This document shows positions 6,614-14,287 of a stretch of 46,908 nt of DNA, piece by piece. The translations under genes and the position numbers were made by a program. Each line of letters opens with the position of its first letter. The stretch's first letter is position 1. The DNA comes from a virus. The stretch is from the IMG/VR virus record IMGVR_UViG_3300031339_000012, positions 1 to 46,908 of that record, one strand, 5' to 3'. The notes beneath the pieces are model-generated. The model made no database searches and was not told the DNA's origin. It was given only the letters and a program-made list of their open reading frames with translations.

Positions 6614-8809
6614 CTATTTTATACTTAGTGTTAGAATAACATCATTAATGTCAATATCAACTGGGTGAACTTCTATTAACTTTCCTTCTCGTTCTACCAT
6701 TATGGAATGATCTTCTGTAACAGTAACAGTGTTGCCATTACTATCTTCGATCTCGTACATGTCTTTCTCTACTTTGTGTCTATAAACGTAATTCATATGG
6801 CCCATATACGGCTCGTCTTTGGCTATGTCGTATGACATCACCATAATGTTTTCGTCTATTGCATACTCCTTGTCTTTATCATTAGTTTTATCTTCGCACA
6901 GATCAAACAGCTCTTCGATTGTTAATACACCTTGCGACGTTTCTATTAACGAAGTTCCCACGCAGGAGTCAGTGTCGCCGTAGATCACAGCTTCGCCTGT
7001 GTGGTCATAAACACCTGTGATAGTCTTGTTTACCTCTGCGCTCATATGCTTAACAATCTGCCTACCAGTTAGTGTAGTTGATTGCCCAATACGTTTGTCG
7101 AAGAATCTACAGCCTGGATTAAGAATTGCTCCGTACAGTGAGTTGAGGTTGATCTTCTTAACCAATTGTCTCTTATCCCAAAACGTTATTTCGGTCTCGT
7201 TCCCTGCTGCAATAGCTTTCTTTAGCATTCCTTGTAGTTCTTTTCGTTCTGCGTACCAACGTTTTAGTATACCGGGTATAACGCCTTCAAACTCGGTTGT
7301 AAAGATCGTGCCGTTAGCACTAATCATCCAAGGCATTCGACTTTCAAATATCAGTTTGTATACTTCTGCACCGCTGAGCACGTCATGTCTGCCGTCTTCC
7401 CAATCAATAGTCAACGCAACGTCTTTTCGTTTTTCCATCACAGCAACATATTCAAGGCTTCCAAAATGACCTTCCCATGCACCTGCAAATGTTTTCTTCT
7501 GAAGCGTCATTGCTTCGTGTACCATTCTGTCTGTCATATCTGGACGAAGTTGACCCACCACAGTTTCGGGCCCCATGTTCAGTGCTCGAATCACACTAGG
7601 ATATAGTGAATTTAAGTCCATTGATCCTATGGCTAAGTGTAGTCCTTTTTTTGGAAAGGCAACGTATGCACCTGCTGCCTGCGTGTTTTCAGTACCTTGG
7701 TTTTTTCTATTAGGAACCTGTAGTCCTCTGTGATGCGCTTCATTTATGATTGCTTGCTCAGTAACAGCAACAGCTCCCATAACTGTTTTCAACATTACTG
7801 TGTTGGCGTGTGCAAGTTCGTTGGACAAGTCAATAAATTGCAGCTTCTTGTCTAGCTTGTCTAACAGAGCAGTATCCTGTCTGTTGTATTCAACAAACGT
7901 CTCAAAGTCGTTATTATACAACTGATCTAGTGTTCCTTCATACACAGTCTTATTTTCGCCTATCTCTAGCTCGCCGATTGCATCAAGTCTATAAGTGTGT
8001 CGTTCTTCATAAGTGTACTTCCTATAAAGATTTAGACTGTCAAGATGCACACGTCCTACAAAGTCATAGGTTTCGGACGTCTTTCCGAACTTCTCGTATT
8101 CTCGCTTCTTAGGAAGCTCTCCCCATAGGCAAAACTTTCGTGTATCGTCTTTGCTTAGGACGCGCTGTATACGGTTTACAGTGTAGGGCACGTCATACCC
8201 CTCTGAGTTCCAACCGCTGTGTACGTCAGCATCTTCCAACAGGTCTAAGAACGTAAGCAGCATATCTTGCTCACCTTTGCCTTTAGAATCGTTAGGAAAC
8301 AGTATTACTTCGTCGCCCCATCTCTTTTGGCACATTGCTTTGGCTTCCTCTAGTGGGAGACCTTTGGGCGGTACTGCTAGTGTGATCAACATGCTGTCTA
8401 GCCATTGTAGGCATACTGTGATAGCTGTAATGGGCATAAACGGGTCGTCAGTCGGAGCAAATCCTCTCACTGGATCGAAGTCTGTCTCAATGTCCCAAAA
8501 CAATACGTTCAGCTTGGGGGAATCTTGATTGAGGTAGTTCTCACTTAGACATTGAAATATTGGATTAATGTCGCTTTCAAACAGCGTCTTATCTCTGTTG
8601 ATAGCAACTTCCTTTCGAAAGTCCTTGGTATTCTTTGCGACAATTCTACTCAGAGCATCGCCAAAGATGCTCTGATGCTTTCCTTTTGGATCTTTGTAAT
8701 AAAAAGTGTACTTAACAGGATACTCAGTAAACGTTCGTTTTCCGTCGCGTCTTTCAACTATCCGAATAACATCGTCTTTTCTGTCAAACATTGCGTCGAC
8801 ATAGCTCAT
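6614..8809 (-). CDS. 43: DNA polymerase gp43, N-terminal half, fused to the N-part of a split intein
   Basis: 731 aa. Extein residues 1-614 hold a family B polymerase with proofreading exonuclease: Exo I FWDIET (104-109), Exo II SGWNSEGYD (198-206), Exo III YNRQD (308-312). Polymerase motif A is DLNSLYPS (398-405) and motif B is K-INLNSLYGA (about 552-561). The extein stops at YGDTD (610-614), the middle of motif C. Residue 615 onward is intein N-part. Neither half can polymerise alone because motif C is divided. Extein halves of 614 and 282 residues sum to 896, against 898 for T4 gp43. The ATG overlaps the stop of the small Cys-rich gene upstream (ATGA). Confidence 0.93.
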   Translation of the reverse strand: MSYVDAMFDRKDDVIRIVERRDGKRTFTEYPVKYTFYYKDPKGKHQSIFGDALSRIVAKNTKDFRKEVAINRDKTLFESDINPIFQCLSENYLNQDSPKLNVLFWDIETDFDPVRGFAPTDDPFMPITAITVCLQWLDSMLITLAVPPKGLPLEEAKAMCQKRWGDEVILFPNDSKGKGEQDMLLTFLDLLEDADVHSGWNSEGYDVPYTVNRIQRVLSKDDTRKFCLWGELPKKREYEKFGKTSETYDFVGRVHLDSLNLYRKYTYEERHTYRLDAIGELEIGENKTVYEGTLDQLYNNDFETFVEYNRQDTALLDKLDKKLQFIDLSNELAHANTVMLKTVMGAVAVTEQAIINEAHHRGLQVPNRKNQGTENTQAAGAYVAFPKKGLHLAIGSMDLNSLYPSVIRALNMGPETVVGQLRPDMTDRMVHEAMTLQKKTFAGAWEGHFGSLEYVAVMEKRKDVALTIDWEDGRHDVLSGAEVYKLIFESRMPWMISANGTIFTTEFEGVIPGILKRWYAERKELQGMLKKAIAAGNETEITFWDKRQLVKKINLNSLYGAILNPGCRFFDKRIGQSTTLTGRQIVKHMSAEVNKTITGVYDHTGEAVIYGDTDSCVGTSLIETSQGVLTIEELFDLCEDKTNDKDKEYAIDENIMVMSYDIAKDEPYMGHMNYVYRHKVEKDMYEIEDSNGNTVTVTEDHSIMVEREGKLIEVHPVDIDINDVILTLSIK
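6617..6967 (-). other. Split intein N-part (IntN) coding segment
   Basis: 117 codons. Aligning block A (CVGTSLIETSQGVLTIEEL) with phage split inteins and demanding an exact YGDTD/SVYF junction places the first intein residue at Ser, one residue before the Cys, so the intein is Ser1-type. Block B is present as TVTEDHS (T-x-x-H). No endonuclease domain is included; that function is in the separate gene next door. Confidence 0.87.
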
Positions 8810-8955
8810 TCAATTACCTCGTCTCTTACTAATGCTACGTCTTCGTGAACATAGCTTTCTATAACACACTCACGTATACATCCGTTAGGGTGGGGACATT
8901 CTTCGCATTGCTTGACTGCTTTGTCTGGGTCTAGCCAGTCATAAGGGGTTATCAT
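8806..8955 (-). CDS. Small Cys-rich protein, possible zinc-binding
   Basis: 49 aa, beginning MITPYDWLDPDKAVKQ. Four cysteines lie in CEECPHPNGCIREC (two pairs, C-x2-C and C-x3-C), suggesting a small zinc site or knuckle. A clear GAGGAG stands seven to eight bases before the ATG, and the TGA overlaps the gp43 start (ATGA), so it is probably translated and coupled to the polymerase. Function unknown. Confidence 0.7.
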   Translation of the reverse strand: MITPYDWLDPDKAVKQCEECPHPNGCIRECVIESYVHEDVALVRDEVIE

Positions 8956-9028
8956 TTTTATTCTCCTCGTTGTTATTGGTCAACGCTACCGTGGTCTTGT
9001 TCTTAAGGGAACGACTCTTCAATACTTA

Positions 9029-9265
9029 TTATTTGGCATGTTTAAGTATATACAAAGTAACTCTTGGGTCATTGACAACCAAGCAGTCTTCAGGGTATAC
9101 TTTTTTGACGCCGCAATAACTAGTTATAGAAACAACTACCATCTTGGGTCCTAGTCTCTCAACTGTTCCTAGCTTCAAGACCCTTTTGCCGTCGGGTACG
9201 ACGACGAAATCTCCTACGGCAATCTTACTGCCCAGAAGGTCTTTGTGTTCGGGTACTTCTGCCAT
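9029..9265 (-). CDS. Small conserved protein, SH3/KOW-like
   Basis: 78 aa. The middle part, KIAVGDFVVVPDGKRVLKLG then VERLGPKMVVVSI, has the valine- and glycine-rich turns of a small SH3-like/KOW barrel, as in proteins that bind nucleic acid or ribosome-associated factors. This is a fold impression, not a match. It lies in the operon that starts at the promoter 9800-9828 and ends with gp43. Confidence 0.65.
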   Translation of the reverse strand: MAEVPEHKDLLGSKIAVGDFVVVPDGKRVLKLGTVERLGPKMVVVSITSYCGVKKVYPEDCLVVNDPRVTLYILKHAK

Positions 9266-9273
9266 TGTGTTTC

Positions 9274-9501
9274 CTAAAAGAATAGTCCTATTACGTAGAT
9301 CATTGTAAGTGTACCGTTTAACACAATCAAACTACGTTCTTTCCATAGCCAAGCAACGACGGTCCAGAGACCGCTGCTGACTACAAATGCTACTATGTAA
9401 TAAGGGTATATGTTAAATGATGATAAAATAGCAGCGGTGATTAGCAACGCTGTTGCTAACCACGCTAGTTTCTGATAAGGCTTCTCATCAGGTGACGGCA
9501 T
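9274..9501 (-). CDS. Small integral membrane protein
   Basis: 75 aa with three hydrophobic segments (about 13-29, 33-50 and 58-74) separated by short loops containing WLWKERSL. The start MPSPDEKPYQ is polar. The compact three-helix layout recalls short PnuC-like or inner-membrane phage proteins, but there is no diagnostic motif. It overlaps neither neighbour and sits between the DsbA-like gene and the SH3-like gene. Confidence 0.7.
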   Translation of the reverse strand: MPSPDEKPYQKLAWLATALLITAAILSSFNIYPYYIVAFVVSSGLWTVVAWLWKERSLIVLNGTLTMIYVIGLFF

Positions 9502-9502
9502 G

Positions 9503-9763
9503 TTACTTGTCTGCTCCTATAGTAGTAACAATAGTTTCGAGGTCGTCAAAGTCGTCGTAGTAGTTTTCCCAATCGCGATTCTTAGCAATTTTAATTGCTT
9601 TATTGACCAGCGAAGGTTTAATATCTAATTCTTCTGCTACTGCTTTCACAGTGTCTTTAAGTCCACCTTTCAAGTCTTCGATTTCTTGTAATACAGTAAT
9701 GCCTTCCTGAACTAACTTCTCTAACTTGGCTTTTTCTTCAGGTCCGTAGGTGCGATCACTCAT
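9503..9763 (-). CDS. dsbA: DsbA-like double-stranded DNA-binding protein
   Basis: 86 aa, against 89 for T4 DsbA. The protein is acidic and helical: YGPEEKAKLEKLVQEG, a central helix-turn-helix-like DTVKAVAEELDIKPSLVNKA, then an aromatic/acidic YYDDFDDLE tail. The T4 protein binds late promoter regions and is encoded near gene 33. The match is by overall pattern and the usual length. It is the first gene of a short early operon leading to gp43, directly behind the strongest promoter in the window. Confidence 0.75.
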   Translation of the reverse strand: MSDRTYGPEEKAKLEKLVQEGITVLQEIEDLKGGLKDTVKAVAEELDIKPSLVNKAIKIAKNRDWENYYDDFDDLETIVTTIGADK

Positions 9764-9799
9764 AGTTTCTCCTTTGTGTGTTACTCTAAGTTACTGTTT

Positions 9800-9828
9800 A
9801 TTATACGGTTTTTTTGACAGGATGTCAA
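9800..9828 (-). promoter_or_regulatory. Consensus sigma70 promoter of the dsbA-gp43 operon
   Basis: Minus strand: TTGACA at 9828-9823, 17-nt spacer, TATAAT at 9805-9800; all twelve bases are consensus. It overlaps the last codons of the upstream 212-aa gene and lies about 37 nt before the DsbA-like start. Confidence 0.85.
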
Positions 9829-10463
9829 CCGGTAAATACTTTTCGATTGTCGAATGCACGATGCCATCCGAAGAACTTTGCCTTATAGTCACTCTGGTCG
9901 TCGCTCGAAAGATCCTTCCATTCGGATTCACGTGCGAGTAAGTTCTTGACACCTTGCTCCCAATCTGTGGTTTCGATGATGATTTCTAACTGCTTTTTTG
10001 CTAATATAGCAGTTTTGATGTCAGTAAAGTCTTGTTCGATGTGAATTACTTCCATGCATATAGCATGGGTGACATAATCTAGTGAAAAGTCAATGCCCCA
10101 TTTGGGATTGACACTTAATAGTTTGTTAAGTATAGGGCGAGTTTCGGATACTTCCTGGATACGCTGACGCGCTTCACCTGCAAATGCGCCGCGGTATAAT
10201 AGCATACAATGATCTAGCACTAGTCCCTCTTCTGAGGCTTCACTGTCGACATACCATGCCTGGACTGGAGCAACATGGTACTGTATATCTTTGTTTAGTG
10301 TAACCCCGTTTGCAATGTAATGCAAGTGTTCAAGCTCCGTGGGGACTTCGTAACCGTCTTTATCAAAATCTTTAAAAGGAAGGGTTCTTAATTTTTCATA
10401 AGAGATAGGCACTGTTAAAAACGGATTAGTTTCAAACTTGCTATTAACGTTTATTAATTTCAT
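9825..10463 (-). CDS. Conserved hypothetical protein (212 aa)
   Basis: The protein begins MKLINVNSKFETNPFLTVPI. It is soluble-looking, with a conserved aromatic/acidic profile and no signal peptide or membrane segment. A possible helix-rich C-terminus ends KFFGWHRAFDNRKVFTG. A GGGG-containing site precedes the ATG. No family is recognised with confidence. The stop region overlaps the promoter of the DsbA operon, which marks the boundary between this gene and the early operon downstream. Confidence 0.7.
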   Translation of the reverse strand: MKLINVNSKFETNPFLTVPISYEKLRTLPFKDFDKDGYEVPTELEHLHYIANGVTLNKDIQYHVAPVQAWYVDSEASEEGLVLDHCMLLYRGAFAGEARQRIQEVSETRPILNKLLSVNPKWGIDFSLDYVTHAICMEVIHIEQDFTDIKTAILAKKQLEIIIETTDWEQGVKNLLARESEWKDLSSDDQSDYKAKFFGWHRAFDNRKVFTG

Positions 10464-10526
10464 ACGGCCCCTGCACTTTGCTAACGTTGGTATGACCGCT
10501 TGATATAGTCAAGCACCAGTTACTGG

Positions 10527-11249
10527 TTATCTTTTTTTCTTCTTGTCGAACTCGTCGAGTGCTTTAAGCAATGATTCTTTAATAGAGTCTTTGTTTTTTG
10601 TTGACGCAGATTCTTGCTGAGGAGCTTTTGCGTTTAAAAATTGTTCAAATTCTCTTGTTAGTCTAGCGTTCTTAAAGATAGTTTCTAGTTGAGCAGAATA
10701 CTTTTCCAACCTAGCAGTTACTTTAGGATTCGTGCCGCCTGTTGCAGCCTTTTGCTTAGGTGCTGATCCTTTCTTCTCTGACGATTTTCCTTTGTTGCTT
10801 CCGATACCAAACGCTTTTTTAAAACTCTGCGGATTCTTATATCCTTGTTTAACTTCGTCAGCAAATCCTTCTTCAAAGTCGTCTTCATCTTCAAAGTCGT
10901 CTTCATCTTCATAATTGTAATCGTAGGATCCTACTAGTTTATCGTCTAGCGGATGATTCCTACGCCCGGGTTTGGCTTTAGGCGTAGGAACATTGCCTCT
11001 AGCATAATCGCCGTCTTTCTGACTCTCGGTCAACTGTACGCCTGCAAGAGCAGCAAAATCCGACATACTATAGTCTCGATCCATGCTTAGTGATCCTTCT
11101 GTAACCGGTAGACTATCTTCTAAGTAGTTTTCGGTTGAATTAACTGGGGCGGCTGTCCGAGCAGCAGACTCTCGTAATTTTCGTAGTTCTTCTTGGGTGT
11201 CTGAAGGCTCTATGTCATACAGAGTCCTTTGCAGTTTGTTGTAGTCCAT
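10527..11249 (-). CDS. Acidic virion-associated protein (putative)
   Basis: 240 aa. Low-complexity acidic centre with an internal repeat: EDEDDFEDEDDFEE at about 115-128, encoded by an 18-bp DNA repeat near 10870-10911. This is followed by a basic Lys/Ser/Gly-rich linker and a helical C-terminus (LEKYSAQLETIFKNARLTRE) ending in DEFDKKKKR. The pattern suits a scaffold or internal head protein. It overlaps the next upstream structural gene by one base (TAATG) and lies in the late-promoter-driven cluster. Function is inferred from context only. Confidence 0.65.
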   Translation of the reverse strand: MDYNKLQRTLYDIEPSDTQEELRKLRESAARTAAPVNSTENYLEDSLPVTEGSLSMDRDYSMSDFAALAGVQLTESQKDGDYARGNVPTPKAKPGRRNHPLDDKLVGSYDYNYEDEDDFEDEDDFEEGFADEVKQGYKNPQSFKKAFGIGSNKGKSSEKKGSAPKQKAATGGTNPKVTARLEKYSAQLETIFKNARLTREFEQFLNAKAPQQESASTKNKDSIKESLLKALDEFDKKKKR

Positions 11250-11986
11250 TAATCCTTCCTGTTACTTCTTTTTCCGACTACTTGAGAGTTTTCTTTTAGC
11301 TTACTAGCAGTGCGTTCTGCTAACTTTGTGCCTAGTCGGCTTGCTAACTTGCGTTTAACACCTTCAGTTGTTGGATCACTTGACTTGGTTGTTATTTGCA
11401 CTTTTTTATCAGGATACTTTTTCCTAATGGTATTTGCTGCCTTTCCCGCTGCATCAAAGTTTCTAAACTCAACAGGCCGGCCATCTTTTTTCCACAACTT
11501 GCCGTTAATCAGCATATAGTGTGGAGACATCTTAGACATTTTTTTTGCAGTGTTAATGCTGCCGGACTTAAAGTCGTCTTTAGTATCGTAGGCAATATCC
11601 TTGCCCATCTGGTCGCGCTTACCTGGTCCGCCCATTACACCGCCGGACCGATTATCGAACCTACCTTCGCCTACGTTAATCTCACTAGAAGGCATAGCAC
11701 CGGGCACGTTGGCTTCTCCATTAGACTTAACCTTGTATTCTAGATTGTGAAACACTGTATCCATGTAGTCTGCGGCTTTGGTAATCTTTGCTTGCTGCCA
11801 CGCTTCTAGATCATATGTATCTGGTAGTGTCTTCATTAAGTCATGAAGTTTGATTGCGTACTCTGCAATGCGGTATAGTTGCGATCGAGCCATTTGCAAC
11901 TCGTGATCTGCGTCGGCTTTTCCTGCTAGATCAGATATTGCTTCGTTTACCCTACCAACTTTTCTGTTGATTTTGGTGTTAGCCAT
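11249..11986 (-). CDS. Conserved structural/virion-associated protein
   Basis: 245 aa. Residues about 32-85 form a helical module (ARSQLYRIAEYAIKLHDLM, then WQQAKITKAADYMDTVFHNL) that I recognise from several virion proteins of marine T4-like phages. It continues with a Gly/Asp-rich linker and a small domain with HYMLINGKLWKKDGRPVEF. The C-terminus is strongly basic. A GATAAATA late promoter lies 24-31 nt upstream, with TAGGAG before the ATG, which fits a virion protein. Confidence 0.75.
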   Translation of the reverse strand: MANTKINRKVGRVNEAISDLAGKADADHELQMARSQLYRIAEYAIKLHDLMKTLPDTYDLEAWQQAKITKAADYMDTVFHNLEYKVKSNGEANVPGAMPSSEINVGEGRFDNRSGGVMGGPGKRDQMGKDIAYDTKDDFKSGSINTAKKMSKMSPHYMLINGKLWKKDGRPVEFRNFDAAGKAANTIRKKYPDKKVQITTKSSDPTTEGVKRKLASRLGTKLAERTASKLKENSQVVGKRSNRKD

Positions 11987-12009
11987 TATTGTTAATCTCC
12001 TAATAATCT

Positions 12010-12017
12010 TATTTATC
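12010..12017 (-). promoter_or_regulatory. T4-type late promoter
   Basis: GATAAATA on the minus strand. It leaves a leader of about 18 nt that contains TAGGAG before the ATG of the 245-aa virion protein at 11986, the ideal T4 late layout. Confidence 0.75.
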
Positions 12018-12228
12018 GTTTAACCGGCCTGCCACCCATTATGTTGTCATTGACATCAAGGGCATTTTTTGCTGTACCGTTTTTATTCTTTTTTTGAGGT
12101 GCAATCGGGATTCCGTTTTTATCTAGTTTAGCTTTAGCTTTTGCCGCTATAGGATTAGCTACGCTTGCAACTGCGCCTGCGCTAGTTCCACCTGCGCTTG
12201 CAGTTTCTACAATTTCTTGTATTTTCAT
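12013..12228 (-). CDS. Small Ala-rich protein with capsid-targeting-like N-terminus
   Basis: 71 aa, beginning MKIQEIVETASAGGTSAGAV. The first eight residues end in IVE, fitting the (L/I)xE prohead-protease rule of T4 and resembling the T4 internal-protein leader MKTYQEFIAE. The rest is Ala/Gly/Lys-rich and probably disordered (IAAKAKAKLDKNGIP), as in internal head proteins. The neighbouring 54-aa gene begins almost identically. The ATG overlaps the stop of that gene. Confidence 0.7.
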   Translation of the reverse strand: MKIQEIVETASAGGTSAGAVASVANPIAAKAKAKLDKNGIPIAPQKKNKNGTAKNALDVNDNIMGGRPVKR

Positions 12229-12389
12229 TGTGTTCTTCCTGCTCGCAACGTGGGTGGTCGACCGTCTTTGTCAACAGTGTTGCCAAACTTTGCTGCTTGT
12301 ATTTTTACTTCGTCCGTGCCGACATCCGGAGTAGTGTTTACACCTTTAACGATTCTTCCTACTGCTTCTGTAATTTCTTGTATCTTCAT
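12225..12389 (-). CDS. Small protein with capsid-targeting-like N-terminus (54 aa)
   Basis: It starts MKIQEITEAVGRIVKGVNTT; the leader ITE/A again matches the T4 gp21 cleavage rule and pairs with the start of the next gene, MKIQEIVET. The tail KDGRPPTLRAGRTQ is basic. It overlaps the upstream dehydratase-like gene and the downstream 71-aa gene by ATGA on both sides. Short internal-protein-like peptides of this type occur in T4-like phages. Confidence 0.65.
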   Translation of the reverse strand: MKIQEITEAVGRIVKGVNTTPDVGTDEVKIQAAKFGNTVDKDGRPPTLRAGRTQ

Positions 12390-12706
12390 ACTTGCCTTTC
12401 TGGCGGTTTGGCACCCATTTGGTCTAGTGATGCGTCTATATATAACGCAAGTTCAAAGTCTAGATCTGTTAACCCGCCCACGTCATGCGTTGTAATTGCA
12501 ATTGTAACTTCGTTGTAGAAGAACATAAAGTCAGCAAAGTGATCTAGCTTTACTTGTGCTTCTTCAATATCCATAAAGAAACGTAAGGTTTGATTGTAGT
12601 CATCAAATGATACCTGCTTGTAAAGATATGTACCTTTGCGCATCTCCCAGTCTGGAGTATGCTTCTTTCGAATTTCTTCTGCTTGTAACGGCTCTAACTT
12701 CTTCAT
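12386..12706 (-). CDS. Pterin-4a-carbinolamine dehydratase-like protein
   Basis: 106 aa, the normal length for the family. The fold signature is clear: W20...GTYLYKQVSFDDY, then a long helix and EVTIAITTHDVGGLTDLDFELALYID, matching the PCD sequence V-x-L-x-T-H-D-x-GG-LT-x-D. The active-site motif normally reads (E/D/K/H)-x3-H-(H/N)-(P/C/S); here it is KLDHFAD, with H56 kept but Phe-Ala in place of His-Pro. H74 is present. It may therefore be inactive or act as a binding protein (as in DCoH). PCDs recycle 4a-hydroxypterin cofactors and are known cyanophage auxiliary genes. It lies in the virion gene cluster. Confidence 0.8.
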   Translation of the reverse strand: MKKLEPLQAEEIRKKHTPDWEMRKGTYLYKQVSFDDYNQTLRFFMDIEEAQVKLDHFADFMFFYNEVTIAITTHDVGGLTDLDFELALYIDASLDQMGAKPPERQV

Positions 12707-12933
12707 TTCTTGCGTCCTCTAAAAGCAGGAGTCTGGTTGAGGTTATTAAATTGGCCAAACCATAAATCAAACCATTCAGGTGTGCCAGGACTAAAGTCGT
12801 GCTCACGTTCTGTTTCTTTATTTTCTGCTGCTCGTTGGCTACGTTCTTCTACAGTGTTAACAGGGTTGTATTCTTGATACCCTTTGAATTCGTTTACTCC
12901 TGCTAGCTTTTTGATTCGATCCAAATCATCCAT
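12703..12933 (-). CDS. Small conserved protein (76 aa)
   Basis: It begins MDDLDRIKKLAGVNEFKGYQ, a start I recognise from small proteins beside structural genes in marine T4-like phages, and ends with a conserved PGTPEWFDLWFGQ section. The middle is Glu/Arg-rich and probably helical. No catalytic residues can be assigned. It is coupled to the dehydratase-like gene by a 4-nt overlap. Confidence 0.7.
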   Translation of the reverse strand: MDDLDRIKKLAGVNEFKGYQEYNPVNTVEERSQRAAENKETEREHDFSPGTPEWFDLWFGQFNNLNQTPAFRGRKK

Positions 12934-12934
12934 G

Positions 12935-14278
12935 TTATGTAAGTGGTCTCCATTGGCCTGACGAACTACTCCAACCTAGGTTTTGCTGTCGTGCAGTTTC
13001 GTCAAGTCTTGCATTTTCTATTCTGATCATTTCAGCAATAGACTCGTACGCAAATTCTTTCCCTGCTAACTTTGTGCCTGTGTATTCTTGTACTATCTTC
13101 CAAACAGCTTGATCTTGGCCGTCATCTATAAGACTCTTCACCCGGGCAATTAAAGCGTTGTCGTCATTCTCTTTAGCTTTCCTATAGAACTGAACTAGCT
13201 CCATCATCCCAATATTACCAGTATATGATGCCATTTCGTTAGTATCTCGATGCACTTTATCTAAAGTGTTTTCTACTTGCAACACTTGATCAGGCGTCTT
13301 AAAATTTTTCTTACGTATAACAGTCTTAGCAACAAGATTAATTCCTTGTCCGCTTTCATCCCAATTCAACACAAACGGCAGGCTTATGTCAGTAGACATT
13401 GCTTTAATAACAGCCTGAGCTTCTGGCCTCATCTGTGATATCTTCTGTCCCCACTTGCGATAAGCATTATTAAACAACTTAGCGATCTCATCAATAGTAA
13501 TTTTTGGACTGTTTCTTGAGTCGTTCATTCTATTAAAAAAATGTCGTGTAAAACTAACATCAATATCTAAACTAGAAAATAGTTGGTCTAGATATTTTTC
13601 TAGTTTTTGCAGGTCCTGCCCAGTAATATCAGGTGTGTTTGTCTTTTTCTCATTCTCGGAAGTTACAACTTCGTTTGACCCTAACGCAGTATCTAACAAT
13701 TTTGCTGCTTCATTGCCACTTTTTCCGTACATTAATTGTGCAGCTTTTAACTTATCCTGGTCGTTCATTGTAGTCCACGCTGATCTAAGTTCACTGGCAC
13801 TTTTAATCTGCATTCCGCTGAAGTCAAAGTTAACAGCAGGTCCGTATACCATATACCCCATTTCATCAGCAGTGTTTACATCTTTGCCGGTATAGCTTCT
13901 TAGGTAGCCAGGCTCGCCATTCTTTTTTACTTGGTCTGGTTTAGGATGCTCGGATTGGTCCTTTGTACTGCGTACAAATACTAGAGCAGTGTTGTCATCA
14001 AGCAGTTCTTTATAGCTAGTAACGTTGAACGGGCTTTTAACTTGAATAAAGTTGCTTTGGGGAACCCCTGCCATTATTGCAAGTTTCTTCTTTACTTCAA
14101 ACGGAAAGGGTCTTGATGATGTATCATTAGTGGCCGCAACGTAGACGTTGGATTGCCCAAAAGTCTTTACAGCCCAGTCATAAAGACTTTTGTGCCCAGG
14201 ATGGAAGGGGTGGAAACCTCCTGGCATAACTGCCACTATACGTTTTGCTTGTGCTTCGTATAATTGTCTTAATAACAT
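12935..14278 (-). CDS. Nucleotidyltransferase with C-terminal virion-type domain
   Basis: 447 aa. The N-terminal domain (about 12-180) is a cytidylyltransferase/NMN-adenylyltransferase fold: GGFHPFHPGHKSLYDWA (20-36) contains the HxGH nucleotide-binding motif. An SSRPFPFEVKKKLAIM segment and ALVFVRSTKDQ follow. The C-terminal part (about 235-335; SFTRHFFNRMNDSRNSP, VAKTVIRKKNFKT) is a module I know from other virion-associated proteins of these phages. The first residues MLLRQLYEA contain LYE/A, compatible with prohead-protease cleavage. A nucleotide-activating enzyme on a structural protein suggests packaging and injection; the substrate is unknown. Confidence 0.8.
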   Translation of the reverse strand: MLLRQLYEAQAKRIVAVMPGGFHPFHPGHKSLYDWAVKTFGQSNVYVAATNDTSSRPFPFEVKKKLAIMAGVPQSNFIQVKSPFNVTSYKELLDDNTALVFVRSTKDQSEHPKPDQVKKNGEPGYLRSYTGKDVNTADEMGYMVYGPAVNFDFSGMQIKSASELRSAWTTMNDQDKLKAAQLMYGKSGNEAAKLLDTALGSNEVVTSENEKKTNTPDITGQDLQKLEKYLDQLFSSLDIDVSFTRHFFNRMNDSRNSPKITIDEIAKLFNNAYRKWGQKISQMRPEAQAVIKAMSTDISLPFVLNWDESGQGINLVAKTVIRKKNFKTPDQVLQVENTLDKVHRDTNEMASYTGNIGMMELVQFYRKAKENDDNALIARVKSLIDDGQDQAVWKIVQEYTGTKLAGKEFAYESIAEMIRIENARLDETARQQNLGWSSSSGQWRPLT

Positions 14279-14287
14279 TTCTTGTTC

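Larger units (their letters stand above)
5383..6967 (-). mobile_element. Intein/homing-endonuclease insertion that fractures gene 43
   Basis: From the first intein codon (Ser at 6967-6965) to the last (Asn, ending at 5383), the insertion comprises IntN with its own stop codon, a 56-nt regulatory gap, a free-standing Vsr-like endonuclease gene and IntC. Removing it joins YGDTD to SVYF, restoring the family B motif C exactly. This arrangement matches the 'fractured genes' described from marine metagenomes, where split inteins flank a Vsr-like homing endonuclease gene. Confidence 0.88.

Noticed and set aside
6626-6654. TTGACA at 6654-6649 as another early promoter
   Set aside because: No acceptable -10 at a 16-18 nt spacing, and it lies in the intein coding sequence.
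10718-10912. 64-codon Lys/Met-rich frame in the acidic repeat
   Set aside because: Alternative-frame product of the 18-bp repeat that encodes the EDEDDF tract of the real gene.
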